The position numbers and the translations under genes were made by a program. Of a DNA stretch of 64,000 bases, positions 46,411 to 58,253 are shown piece after piece. Under the pieces are notes generated by a model that made no database searches, was not told where the DNA came from, and saw only the letters and a program-made list of their open reading frames with translations. The DNA is from Prostheceraeus crozeri. Taxonomy: Eukaryota; Platyhelminthes; Polycladida; Euryleptidae. Each line of letters begins with the position of its first letter. Positions within the stretch are counted from its first letter, which is position 1. Where the stretch lies: positions 1-64,000 of the forward strand of contig CAJQUW010007985.1 in the NCBI GenBank assembly GCA_907163375.1. The letters run 5' to 3'.

Positions 46411-47289
46411 AGGCTTACATCCTTCGCTATAGCTTTGCTGATGATGCTTCCCATTTTGTACCGCTCCAAATTAATGTCTCCCATTTTTGTTTGATCTCGC
46501 TCGTACAGATTTTTGAACCTAAAAGCCTAGAAAAATTTGTTTTTGTCTGGGGAGGCCTGAATTAATAGCAACATTTTGAAAACGTTTGTTCTATAATAAT
46601 GTAATACTAATATAGAACTATTATAATAAACTGCTATATATAGCTACTATATATACTACAATACTAATTATTGTTTTTGGAATTCACACTGTATTTGATG
46701 AATACGATTGTCGCAAACAGGCGATTCTTCATGATGAACCAAAAGTACGTTGAAGTGTCTTCTTAAAGAATTTATTGGCTATGAAATTGTAATAAAAACT
46801 ATTTAGGCTTACAGGATCGACGTTTGGCGTATTCACGCTTCTTAAGGGACAAAAAAGCCAACAATCAACAAAAAGTCAGTATAAATCGAGCGTCAGGAGA
46901 GAGAAACATAGTTATTTACGCAGTGGGTTAAAGAATTCTACCCTTACAATAACTGGTCAAAATCTTTTGCAGAAGTTGCCAGAAACATAACGTTATAAGG
47001 ATATTTTGTTTTGCTTCATCTTCGAATTGACAATTTTATTATAGAAGGGGAGAAGTGCATCATGCCTCACGACAATTATCTGAAGAAGGTTTACTTAAAT
47101 AAAACTCGGAATCGTTTCACTCACTGGACCCTATTATGTGAGCCTAAACATTCTTTTTGTCATTCCATTATGGCCGGGTGGTGTGTCATCGATTTCAGTG
47201 TTACTTCCTTTCGAGAGACACAGGGCGGTCGAATACATGAATAGGCCTAATCCACTTCTATGGCCTGATCGCACGAGTTCAAAAATCAC

Positions 47290-47620
47290 TAGTTGCACAG
47301 AAATAGTCAAAAAGCCAGAGCGAGATTCTGCTAGGAACGATGCCGAAAATGAGACTTTCACAGAATGAAATAAGCCTACCACGAAGCTGAACGTCTGCCG
47401 AGTTCTATCCGGTTCCTTGTCTTGTCAGGCGCGATCAAAGAAAAACACATTTCAATGCAATAGAACGAAGATTTTTTATATGCAGTTTCTTCAGATCATT
47501 TTCTATGCATGCAGACCTGTCTGTGAGGCTATTCACATTCAGATTTGGCAAGCCTCCTAATGTTGAAAAGTACAAGTATTTTCAGTAATTTTTCATGTAT
47601 ACCTAAAACAAAAGTCGGTA
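47290..47620. mobile_element. MITE-related segment inside right copy
   Basis: GAGACTTTCACAGAATGA, CGTCTGCCGAGTTCTA, GATCAAAGAAAAACACAT and ATTTGGCAAGCCTCCTAATG match the 22916-23639 MITE family. Counterpart of the segment near 29600-29995. Confidence 0.6.
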
Positions 47621-47994
47621 GTTTTGAATCCTCATGGATGCGTTGGTGTATCCACTGGATTAAAAATTACGTTGCTTGAGGCTTGTCGGCAACTCTGTTA
47701 TTTTTGTCTGATTTTTCTGTTATTGCATGAATGTTTTTAGTTGTATGTACGTATAAGTAGGTAAGACGAGAATCGTTATTCGGTTTTCAGTCAAAAATTG
47801 TGCCAGAAGCCAGTGCATCCCCGGATTGTATAGAATGCAATTATCTGTCCGATCTGAGGATTAGTTGGCTTTTGGATTGTTCATCATTGGCGGATAGCTT
47901 TACGCATCGAATGTATAACCAACAAATATCGAAATCAAAATACTGGATGACAGCGTAGGGATAGCAAACTGACATCGAAGTCGCGATTGTTACA

Positions 47995-48245
47995 TATCCA
48001 TTGTTAACTAAGGGATGCCAGGCGGATAACCAGAATTCACAGCCGATAGCACGGATATCCGTCAAAAAACAACGAACCAGAAATCGGTTGGATATCAAAC
48101 ATATCCGCTTACAAGATGCGGATCTCCTTCAGATAAAAATTTGTTATCCGCGGAGATAGACTGGATATCCAAACGGCTCCTGACGTAGAAATAATGGTGT
48201 GCATCCGCTCAAATGTCAAGATCCGTTGATATCCGTCGAAACTAT
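47995..48245. repeat. GGATATCC word cluster, right copy
   Basis: Counterpart of 28918-29175; CGGATATCCG, GATATCAAAC, TTATCCGCGGAGA and others. Confidence 0.5.
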
Positions 48246-49651
48246 AAGATGCTGATCGGATCCGTTTCCTCGGAGGGGTGCGATTTAGAGAAGGCGACAA
48301 TGATAATGCTGTAGCGCTTCAGCATCATCATTGTGCGTAACTTAGCAATGCACAATGTAGACGTAAGTAGACAGCAATGTTTTCTCGCAATGATGATATC
48401 TGCATATGCATGTGACAGAAATTTCAGAAGTCTAATTATCGTATGTCTACATGTGTATTCATACCATTGCTGCCCACTGCGATTTTCTTGTTTTTTAGAT
48501 TTTCTCATTTTCTAATCCCAGCATATAAAAATATCTTTAAGAACCTCAGAGCCCTATCAAATGCTTAGAGTGAATTTTGGTAGCCTACTTTTGTCTTCAA
48601 TTCATAAATAACAATATCACGAAAATAGCAAAAATCATTGAAACTATAACCTGAAAGGAAAGTGACATCTGCTGATATCCTTCTTTTCTTGTGCTTTGTC
48701 CTATTTATATTTATTATTTGTTGTCACGTTTTTCCTCTAATTTTTGCTCACTTGGTGTGAGGCCTGTAAATGCTCTGCTGTGTTATCCCTTTACAAAGTT
48801 CTTATTGACAATAGGCCTATTGCTTTCGGATATTGTAGCTTCCATACTGTGCTCCCCTCCACATCCTTGCTAAATTCACATTCCAAAAATTAGACCTAAA
48901 GAATTTCTCAGTTTCGGTTCCACTAGTCCTTCCTTCAGTTTCATGTATTTTCAAGGAATGACTTGCCTACTTCACGATCCCGTGAATAAACCAAAGAATG
49001 TAGGCAAGGCCTACTATTCAAGTCATGTCGTTGTCCCCCTCACAAGCGGTGTGTCAACTTTCCGGTCTCATTACTTGACATGAGATGGCAATTTTCTAAT
49101 TAATCGATTCGAACATTCTGCAAATTATATTTCGATTACGATGAATGTTCCAGATGACAGAAAATTCGATTAGCTCATTTATGGTGTGATGATCATTGAA
49201 ACTTTGATCAAATTATCCTGACAAATAATTCTAACAGTAGATAACATTGAATTAGAAGAAAGCATGATCACATTATTTCTGTTGTGCAAAATCTACCATG
49301 AACCGCTGTCTGAACTAAGATTGTAAATCTTGGGCATCATTTGATATAGGCCTATTTGATTCCATGTTGACTTGTTCTTTTGAGATAATAGCTTTATTCC
49401 ATGCATAATATTGTTGAGAGAACTTCTGACCGTAGGTATATTTAGATATTAATATACCGCATTGCATTATCGATCGTTTTTGAGTCAAATATACCAAATG
49501 CGTCAAATTGTCCGGACGCGTCAGGAAGTTTTCAGAATTTATTTCATGATTTTGAGTCAAATATACGAACTGCGTCATAAAGTCTGATTTCAATTTTCAT
49601 TTACTTCAGCTTGAGTCAAATATACTTCTTGCGTCTAATATACCATTTGCG

Positions 49652-49962
49652 CCATAAAGACCGACTTGCGTCACGTCACGTATCTGAAGTGACGAATTCA
49701 GTTGGTAAAAATGGTTTCTGCGTCAAATTGTCCGACTTGCGTCATTGAAAATCTCCATAAAGACCGACTTGCGTCAAGTCACGTATCTGAAGTGACGAAT
49801 TCAGTTGGTAAAAATGGTTTCTGCGTCAAATTGTCCGACTTGCGTCATTGAAAATCTCCATAAAGACCGACTTGCGTCAAGTCACGTATCTGAAGTGACG
49901 AATTCAGTTGGTAAAAATGGTTTCTGCGTCAAATTGTCCGACTTGCGTCATTGAAAATCTCC
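49652..49962 (+). repeat. 103-bp tandem triplication at the outer end of the right copy
   Basis: CCATAAAGACCGACTTGCG begins units at 49652, 49755 and 49858, and each ends TTGAAAATCTC. The left copy has one such unit. The second and third units are identical as far as I can see, so the expansion is recent. Confidence 0.9.
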
Positions 49963-50660
49963 ATATAGCTTTATTGTTTCTGTCCTTACAAGTTTCAGCC
50001 TGCTAAAATGTATTTGGCCTCACGACGATAAAATCATGCAACGTTAACGCGTCATTAAGTTGAAAAATATTGGAACAAGAACAAGCATTGCGTTTGAATC
50101 ACGCAGGTCTCATCGATGATGAAAGCCATATACGAAGGTATATCCTATGAACCCTCTGATACAGAGGATCCATGTGATCTCAATGATTTATTCAATATAT
50201 GTACATCATAGCATGTTTAATCTGCTTTTCGGTTGCTACTAGTAAGAGTAGGAATACTTACAACGAAAGTACTGACTACTAAAATAAAGTACAGATTTTA
50301 AAACTTGTGTTTCAAAACCTTGGGCTTGGATCTTGGGTTTTGACCCTCGTTTGTGGAGAAATTTGGGGGTCAAATCCAATCCAAGTTTTTGCTCAACCTT
50401 GTGTACCGTATATCGGTCAAACTCAGATTTGATATCTATCATTTTCTTAGAGTTTAGTTTCATGACATTCATAGGTCCACGATACTCCAAGCAAATGCTT
50501 AATTTTTTCTATGTGCACTTCATTATCTCGACGGTATAGGGCATAAAGCACAATTTCCTCGAATTATTCAAATCATCATGATGTTAGCAACTTTGAAAGT
50601 CGAATAATTTTATCATCGATCGACAGTCAACTTTACTTGATTCGCATTTCCAATTAATAT
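49963..50660. other. Intergenic stretch, nothing recognised
   Basis: A few CTTGGG words near 50320-50395. No gene or element. Confidence 0.35.
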
Positions 50661-50940
50661 TATGTTCTTAACTTATGGTGCATATGCAAACGAATGAGAC
50701 ACTTGGTGTTTGTGTTACATATCTGGATTTAGCCTTCGATAGTTTTCCTCACGATAAACTATTGAATAATTTACCATCGTCTGGAAAGGAGGGTGTGCAG
50801 AAGATGTTTAGATCATATTTGATTAAAGGTACTCACATTGTTGTATTGGTTGGTCATCGTGGAATCGAATCCATGTCGTATGTGAGGCACCTGAGGATCG
50901 AATGTAGATCCGCTCTTATTTAACTCAATGATAGGATGTT
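50661..50940 (+). pseudogene. LINE reverse transcriptase fragment
   Basis: VTYLDLAFDSFPHDKLLNNL matches the reverse transcriptase motif usually written LDLSKAFDSVPHxxLL, which includes the first catalytic Asp. Further on, RSYLIKGTHIVVLVGHR matches the following SYLxxRxQxV region. Only about 80 residues remain before a stop and loss of similarity. CR1-like or related clade. Confidence 0.65.
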
Positions 50941-51305
50941 GATTATTAAACCGTCTGCGTACCAGCGCCGGACCTTGTCGTAGCTCTGCACAAGTGCGGC
51001 AGTTTGATTGTGGAGGCCTGCCCGATGACAGTCTTTCGCGTCAACATCGACGCCCTCAGAGAAGTGCATTCCGCCAATGGTGATGCCATTACCTGGCTTA
51101 GAGACATGCCACTTTAACCTTCTTCCTCAATCCTCGTGTATTCAGAGTTTTATTTGCTGTCCTTTTGCATATATATAGGATGTTCATGTACACTGTAAAA
51201 ACACCTCCTAAAATCGAAGAAACCGACATCCTACAGCGCCACACACAAGAATTTTATGATGCTACGCTGTACATAGAATGTTGACATACTAGAGAAAACA
51301 ACAAC
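50941..51305. other. Intergenic stretch, nothing recognised
   Basis: Includes CTTCGATAGT-type unique sequence only; the LINE may continue in decayed form for the first ~150 bp. Confidence 0.3.
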
Positions 51306-51796
51306 CCATAGAGTAACTTTAGGTAGAATGTCGACTCAAAAAAGTATCTGCAAACAGTGAAATTTTTTTTATATGAAAATATTCAGTCTTTTGCGGAGAT
51401 AACGTTCCCGTGGTCCAAAAAAAGTATTTGAGCAGTTTTTAAAAAGCTAAATTTTGTAAATACATATATATAGCGACATTTTCATGAAGATTTTCATTAC
51501 AATACGGTTCATGAAATTCCCTTGATAATCAGCTTGATTTCCGCTAAGTTAGGATGCTTATTAGCAAATATTCATTCCTTTTGATATCCAACTTGCTTCA
51601 TACTACTTATTTAGGAGCGTCATTTCGGTAGTATACAAAATTGGCAGAATTTTGACTTTTTCAAAACTGCTCAAATAATTTTTTGGACCACGGGAACGTA
51701 ATCTCCGCAAAAAACTGAATATCTTCATATAACAATTTTCACTGGATACAGATGCTTTTTTAGTCGACACTCCACCTATATATCCCTGCTCTATGG
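51306..51796. mobile_element. 491-bp MITE with ~130-bp inverted arms
   Basis: CCATAGAG at the left end pairs with CTCTATGG at the right end. The arms share GTCGACT, GCGGAGATAACGTTCCCGTG with GGGAACGTAATCTCCGC, and GAGCAGTTTT with AAAACTGCTC. The centre is unique. No ORF. Confidence 0.85.
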
Positions 51797-54147
51797 CAAA
51801 GTTATTCAATCAACTTTTTTGACTTAATCTTTTTTCATGACGATTATCATTTCTTTGAATGAAACTCTATTTCATAAGTTCCTTTTCGTTGGATGCGAAA
51901 ATACATAGCTTTGCTCTTTTTCGTCCGACATCCACGATTGAGCTAAAATCATAGACAATTGTATTTCGTTTGTGATTGAGGCTTGTGAATTCATATTTCC
52001 CCTTGTCATTACATTTTCTAAAACATTGTAGATAGCTAAAGCATTTTCGTTTCAGCCATTTCTATTTCGTTCATGACATTGGTTTGGATTTGATGTCGCC
52101 AATTGGTGAATCAAAGAAAATTTAAATTTTAGATTTCCTCCTGTTCGAATAAAAATTAGATTTCAGATTCATAACTCAACTGAATAGATTTCAGGAGATT
52201 TGACATCGTCTAGCTAAGCTTAGCACTTGCTAGAATGTCTTATGCATTCAATGTGTAATAAGCAGCATAATAAGCACTGTATATAATACAATAAATCCTC
52301 TAAGGGATGCATACTGTAATTAACTTTGTACACCCATCAAACAGAATTACTTAGTCGTTTTTCTCTGAATTGCAACTTTCTGGATCATTTTCTTACGTAA
52401 CTTGCAATTGAGGCCTCACCTTCTACACGAGCCAAAAATGAAGGCTTCCTGTTTCCAAAAGGGATGGGAGGAAATCAAAAACAGATTAGCAAAAGATTGT
52501 AATGTGCGTCCATACTACAGATTAGTGTTCGGCATTGCTCGAATGGCCACTATTAGAGTTATTACTCGAGTAGCCCACTAGAATGAAATATCAATGTATA
52601 CACTATTTAACACACTACTTTATCAGCTGAGATGCAGCTCTACAAAAAACATATATAATTACATATTCTCAAAATACATAATTTACGTAGACTTACTAAT
52701 TCATGTTCTCCAGTAAAATTGATCATAGAAGGCCTATCAACCTTTTACGCACTTCCTATAAAATTCGGCTTTTCAAAAAGTTTTTCCTCTTCACTGCCTC
52801 GCTATCATCATATAATTCTTGCCAAAATTGGTCAATGTAGATTCTCTTTTGGCAAATAAATAATTAAAAATAATCTCAAAATAATTCATTGAGATAACTA
52901 GAGTTTTTTGATCTGATACAATAAATATTGAATAATCTATTATATACTTGCTCATACTTTATAAATATATGAATTAAAAATATAATTAATAAATATAATT
53001 AAAAATAGAATTACTGTCCACATTTTCTGATTTCGATGTGCATGTTTATGGAACATGCTACTACATGATAGCATAATTGTTCATCACAGTATCGATGAAC
53101 ATTCAACAATTCATGATTTGAGTGAAGGCGTGGTAAGTGTAAATCACAAGCGGAATTTTTTCACGACTAAAGTCGAGCTTCAATTTTACATGTTGTTAAG
53201 TTTAGTAGGCGAGTTCATAACAGATAAGTCTCCCAAAGTAAGTTATATATTTATTTTCTTGCTACTTAACATGTCTTGTCTTTCTGTCTGCCATGACTTA
53301 GTAAGATATTTAGTGACATCATATATAACGAATAAATTTATCTAAACAACTGGTCAACTGGTACTTTCAATCGTTTTGTCTAATGCTGAAAGTTTCACTA
53401 AATAGGTAATCACCGATCTGAATAATAGCAAATAAAAAACTCCACATTCTCTCATCGGCATGACATTGCACATGTAGTCATAGGCTTTGCTTCCTTGCCT
53501 ACGGCTCGGTTTACATCACGCCATAGATAGTCCAATCCATAGATAAAAAGCAGTATAAACCTCAAAAGCTAGCTATATAACTATATAGACAGACTGAACA
53601 AAGCATTTCAAGAAGATCGTCATTTTCTAAATTAAGTCGACCAGCTATATATTAAGAGATAACTAGCAAGTTCCATTATCATTAATTATAAGCGTCATAG
53701 CATCGACCGTCCAAGATGGATAGGTTGTGGAGCTCACGTACTTCAAAGTAAATGACATGATCAGAAATGCAATTATCGGCTACGTCGAGAGTCAACCTTC
53801 TAAAACTTTAAGTGAAATGCGGCAGCGAATCGCATTTGACTTTACAACCATAATCATGTCAACAGCATTTTCGATAGATCATTATTTTCTTTGAGGAAAC
53901 TTGAGCACACTCCAATACAATGGAATTAAACAATCCATGGTGGTCAACATTGAGGCAAGAGGAGACTTTTTGAATTTTTTCTTTCACTTGTGACTTTTTT
54001 ATCATACTTTTTTAGAGCGTGTTTTAAATTATGGTATTATTTTTGTTGTGTATTCAATTGAAATAAATTAGTTGAAGGAAAAAATACAATGAAATTCCGC
54101 TAAAGTAAAATTGGAAAGAAATCAATGGAAAAATGTACTCGCCCAAT
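51797..54147. other. Long intergenic stretch, nothing firm
   Basis: A possible exon at about 53055-53237 ends at CCCAAA/GTAAGT (ORF beginning MLLHDSIIVHHSIDEH), but it has no recognisable domain. AT-rich runs lie near 52860-53000. Confidence 0.3.
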
Positions 54148-54368
54148 GGCGCTGTGGCCTTGTGGTAGAGTGTTCGCTCTGCGTCCGGGAGACCTTGGTT
54201 CAAATCTTGGTCGGGTCAAACCGAAGACTTAAAATAGGTACACTCTGCATTCTTGCTAAACACTCAGCACGAAAAAGAATGAGAGTGGTAAATGACATCT
54301 CGGTCACATGGAAGAAAGGCTCCGTGCCTTATGTGCTTCCGAGTATATTTATTATTACTTATTTATAG
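54148..54368 (+). mobile_element. tRNA-derived SINE
   Basis: The head contains a polymerase III A box (TGGCCTTGTGGTAGAG, from 54155) and a B box (GGTTCAAATCT at 54197-54207), followed by CGGGTCAAACCGAAGACTT, a stretch I recall from tRNA-SINE junctions in marine animals. The body includes CACTCAGCACGAAAAAG and ends in a TATTTATTATTACTTATTTA tail. Intact-looking head and tail suggest a full-length copy. Confidence 0.75.
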
Positions 54369-54977
54369 TCATTTATTTATTCTTATGGGTAATGCTCGAC
54401 CACACAATGACTGACAATCTCAGCGACAATCTTCATAACAAGATATTACCAAATTATTATCCATTCTTGAGTTTAGCTGAAATTGCGAACCCAGCATCAA
54501 AGGATGCTGCAAAAGTGACTAGACCTATGTCAGAAGATTTTCGATTCAAGAGGGCATATGTTTTCAACTGCTCTTCGAAGAGTTACACTTTTTGGATTGT
54601 GCGTTGTCATTTAGTCATGAATACACAAAAATGGCTTCCTGAAAAGGCCTTGCTTGAATCATTCTGATTGAATCAAGATGATGCATGGTTAAAGAAGATA
54701 ATGCTGATGTTAAATTCATTAGGCTACACACATAGATTGAACCATGAACGAAATATAAATGGCTGAAACAAAAATGTTTTAGCTATCTACATTCTTTTAG
54801 CCATAACGACGAAAATGTAATGGCCTGTTGTGTAAACAATTCCATAGTTAACATACAAGAGGGCGCTTCTAAAGTAAAGTATTATGTACTGGGGAAGAAT
54901 TCAAGCAGAGGACGTGAACTCATATGATTTTTTGTTTCTTTGCAGAATTTTTCTGATGCTCTGGAGTGTCTTTTTTC
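54369..54977. other. Intergenic stretch, nothing recognised
   Basis: One 119-residue open frame spans the SINE tail and beyond but lacks domain-like sequence. Confidence 0.35.
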
Positions 54978-55524
54978 TTAGAAGCGATCGTTCCTTGTGT
55001 CAACGAAACCTTTAAAGAAGACGTTGACCAATCGTTTACTGATATTGGGGTGCAGGTCACCAGAAAAATATGATTTGTGGATAATGTCACAACATTTAAC
55101 GAAATGATGTTTGCAAGTCAGTTTGTTTTTTAAAAAGATACGCAAGCAGAAAGTGTAAAATCAAAGAAGTCGCAGGTTGGATAAGACGCTTGCCTCTTGA
55201 TAGAAGACGGGTAAATTCCCCTTCACTTTGATCAAGCTCCATCTCATTCTCGTCACATTTACTGCAGTTCTCCTTTTTGGCGATATAGTCAGACACGTAA
55301 AATAGAGTTGCCCTTTCTTCTGAAGAGATGTCAGACATATGATTATTCAGCTCATCTACAGCATCAAATTCCATTTGCGTTATTTCATCGGTCCAACATG
55401 ACTTTTGATGCGAGAAAGATGCAGCATCCATATCAAAATCTTGATTTATCAAGAAGTTGAGCAGTCTTATTTGTGTAGCCGTGACCATTTGTTTTGCGGC
55501 GATATGGTACATCCCAACAAACAT
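54978..55524 (-). pseudogene. C-terminal fragment of a DNA transposase (THAP/P-element-like)
   Basis: The minus-strand frame from 55524 reads SSEERATLFYVSDYIAKKE, then CSKCDENE, then GEFTRLLSRGKRLIQPATS. This is the pattern of the C-terminal helical region of THAP9/P-type and related transposases (YVxGYIxKK, Cx2C, FLSRGxLxxPS). After a frame change near 55110-55130 it continues as HHFVKCCDIIHKSY and ends at 54978. The catalytic part is absent. It may belong with the decayed THAP domain at 21910 as members of one transposon family, but that is only a guess. Family assignment is uncertain. Confidence 0.55.
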
Positions 55525-57350
55525 GCCCCTGATACAACCAAATTATATCATATCATAGATGTCCGTGACCTCGATCACAAACGAAGTAGAATTATCAAAG
55601 CTGGTGTTTTTACTTTCTATGCCACGTATTCAACGAAATAATGTAGAATTGTCAAAAGGCAATGATGACGAAATAGTTTGGCTACGTATGAAATAGAGTT
55701 GGAGATATTGTCAGCAAGACCAAAAGAACAAAATCTGGGAAATAAAAATATTGATACCTCATAGTGCATGTACATGATGTGGTACTTGCAGAACCGGTAC
55801 TTCTATGATGACAGATTCGGAGTAGAATCTTATACGCATAGATTATCAAGACCTTTCATATCTTGCTTGCGGCTTTTTATGTGTTCAGATTTATTATGCT
55901 GTTTCCAAAACATTTACAAATAGAGAATTGCATTAATTAATGTGGTAGTGATAAGTTCAGTCAAAATAGACTATGAGTTTCACATGCTCTCAATTTTAAG
56001 GAAGGTGTAGATCTACCATTTTTGTCAATCCAATTCAAAAATTACATTACTTAATTATCACATTACATAATTTTTGATAGCTGACTTTAAGTTCAACTTC
56101 TCATTTAAGATTGTCAACTTTGACCCGTAGTCGACTGTTTTCTCCTTTTCGATAATGCTATTTGGCCCGCATGTTTAAAATTAAGTAGTGTAGTTTACAA
56201 CTTATCTGGCACGCAAGTTACGATGCATTCTCATTTTGTGACGCTAGCAGAGTGAGAGAACAACTTGGTAGTACTATTTTGCTGGAATAATTAATGCAAA
56301 ACTTTTTAATGTAGGACCCTATTCATATAGCAAAGCGACAAAAAAGCTATAGAAAGTTGAAGATATTCAGTGACGCAGGCAGGATTATCGAAATGGGAAG
56401 GCTGAATTAAGTCTTTTCGTTAGTCACTGCCAATCGGCAGCTCGCAATTCCACTGACGGCCCTGCAACTGAATCAAATGTGGCCCGCTGGAAAATTCACT
56501 TAATCCATTCATTGAGAATTAAGATGTAGAATGTAGGTTAATGCTTATTAAGAATGTAGATGTTTTCGCTACTTTTCGATCCGGATTTTGTTTCCCAAAA
56601 CCTGCAAATTCATGACCAAAAGAAGCAAGAGACATACACAACTTTGAAGGTAAGTCAAGGCGCACTACTCCTGTGGCCTCAACCTGGCACAACCCTAGAA
56701 CGCCCGGAATTGCGTTTGACTTAAAAAAGATTTTGAACTAAATATTGAAAATGCAAATTATTGTTTTGCAATTGTTTTGCGATTGCAAATCTTTGATAAA
56801 AATACCAAATTGATATTGCCACTTCAGATGGTCAGAAAATTAATTTGGTATTTTTATTTTCAACAAATTATTGTTCTTACTTCAATGGATCAATGGCAAC
56901 TTCTTGTTCAATAAACATAAAGAGGAAGGAAGTTGAAAATTCATTTCAGTCGTTTTTCAGCATCAAAATTATCATGTTTCGAAAGAATTGCTGAATTTGT
57001 TGACTTTTCTTGTGAGTCGCACTGATCTTTCTGTTCAATCGATTTCGCTGATTAATTTCAATGCAATCAGTATTGGTTAATCAATCAGCTTTGTCATGTT
57101 GCACGCGCATGAATTTGATGTGTATTCGCATTGGTGCAGAAATCTGAAGTTAATAGCTGATTGTTTTTACAGTTCTTGTAAAAAATAACCAATGAATGCA
57201 ATACATTCATTTATAAAAGAAGGAACGCAGTGGCAATAAAATCATAGGAGCTGCTACAACCGTGAAGGTAATAACTTCTCATTTCCTATATTACATGTGG
57301 TAATACATGGTGGTGAGGGTTTGATCCTGCCAATTGACAGAGTCGCGTAA
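55525..57350. other. Intergenic stretch with one hairpin
   Basis: A hairpin with perfect 16-base arms lies at 56796-56857. A TTTATAAAAG box at about 57209 is followed 70 bp later by AACCGTGAAG/GTAATAAC, which could be a promoter and short first exon; weak evidence. Confidence 0.35.
56796..56857. repeat. Hairpin with 16-base perfect arms
   Basis: ATAAAAATACCAAATT at 56796-56811 and AATTTGGTATTTTTAT at 56842-56857, with a 30-base loop. Probably a tiny MITE. Confidence 0.75.
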
Positions 57351-57424
57351 GTGGCTCGTAGCTGAGTTGGTTAGAGCACAGGTCTAGTTAACCTTGGTCG
57401 TAGGTTCGAATCCTACCAGCCGCA
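57351..57424 (+). tRNA. tRNA-like sequence, Thr (AGT) type, possibly a pseudogene
   Basis: Cloverleaf features: acceptor arm GTGGCT with AGCCGC (one G-U pair), D-arm TAGCTGAGTTGGTTAGAGC, anticodon stem AGGT/ACCT around loop CTAGTTA giving anticodon AGT, and T-arm GTAGG-TTCGAAT-CCTAC. The last acceptor pair is a C-C mismatch and position 37 is T, which is unusual. It may be a real tRNA-Thr, a decayed copy, or the head of a SINE. No clear SINE body follows. Confidence 0.5.
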
Positions 57425-57800
57425 CATCTTTTGCATGGCAATTTGATCTATCGTTTTTTTAATTTCATTGTTGTTAATTGCATTACAGTTAACTGTATTT
57501 TACATGTACATTATTTTGCTAAATACTCAATCTATATGAAAACTTATGGCATCAGTGGAAAACATCATCTGATAATTCGTTAATTTACTTTCATTTGAAT
57601 GATAAAATCTGACATGATATAACCCTTTAAAGACCATAGTGTTTGAGGCCATCGAAATTGAAATTACTCTTGCGGGATCTTTTTGCCATCACTTCAATAT
57701 GAAACTACAAAATTTCATCCAATAATTCTCTTTCGTTGTGAAGATACAGGGTGGTGCATATATAAACCACTCGTCCTTAAGGGTAAAAAAACGCTAAAAT

Positions 57801-58253
57801 CTATGCATGAAAGTCATAGAAGCAATTCCGGGTTGCATTCAAGCAGAAGCTTTTCTCACATGCTGAGCATGTCACGTTGCTTCTGCAGTCATTCTGCTTC
57901 CCTGAGCACAGAGAACAGCGTCTGCGCTTGGCTCCGAAGACTGGCAGGTGATGGCCAGGAACCACGAAGTGACCCGGGTTATTTCTGCCTTGTTGCAGTC
58001 TTTGTCGAGAACTGAATTGTCCAGCAAGCTTCCGAACCACTGCTTGTCGGAATTGCAGCAGTGCTGGGGATTTCATGCGACAAATTTCCATTTTCTTCCG
58101 GTAGATGATGTGAGCATTGAGGATGCTCAAATCGATGACGTCGAAGAATATTCGCAGATAGAATTTTGCCCGGCTTCGTCGATCGATTTGGTAGAACTCT
58201 TTCAGTTGGTCCGTTAGGTCAACACCACCCATAATTGAATTGTAGAATGACAC
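57801..58253 (-). pseudogene. piggyBac transposase, 3' exon
   Basis: 150 codons. NSIMGGVDLTDQL, then YQIDRRSRAKFYLRIFF and IDLSILNAHIIY, are the C-terminal part of the piggyBac RNase H-like core. The protein closes with the cysteine-rich finger (RRCSLCSG, VTCSACEKSFCL, RNCFYDFH) that binds the element ends. The frame begins just after a good splice acceptor on the minus strand (TTTTCTTTTTTCACAG, at 58254). It is therefore a last exon and not an ATG-started gene. Earlier exons with the first catalytic Asp residues were not found inside the element, so this copy is probably defective. Confidence 0.8.

Larger units (their letters stand above)
40327..49962 (-). mobile_element. Large repeat, right copy (9.6 kb, inverted)
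   Basis: Reverse complement of 27596-36041. Longer because it holds about 1 kb near 45355-46410 that the left copy lacks and because its outer 103 bp is triplicated. Ends TATAGTCAGGAGATGACGC (inner) and TTGAAAATCTCC (outer). It also carries TGACGCAA-type clusters at 40330-40610 and 49470-49960. ORFs shared between copies are short and none is protein-like. Small scattered differences and private insertions show the two copies have been separate for some time. Confidence 0.75.

Noticed and set aside
27596-49962. The large pair as LTRs of a retroelement
   Set aside because: The copies are inverted, not direct, and no retroelement genes lie between them.
53055-53345. 96-residue ORF ending near a donor-like GTAAGT
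   Set aside because: No acceptor, domain or signal peptide supports it; mentioned only in the stretch note.
54308-54667. 119-residue ORF after the SINE
   Set aside because: It begins in the SINE tail and shows no domain-like sequence.
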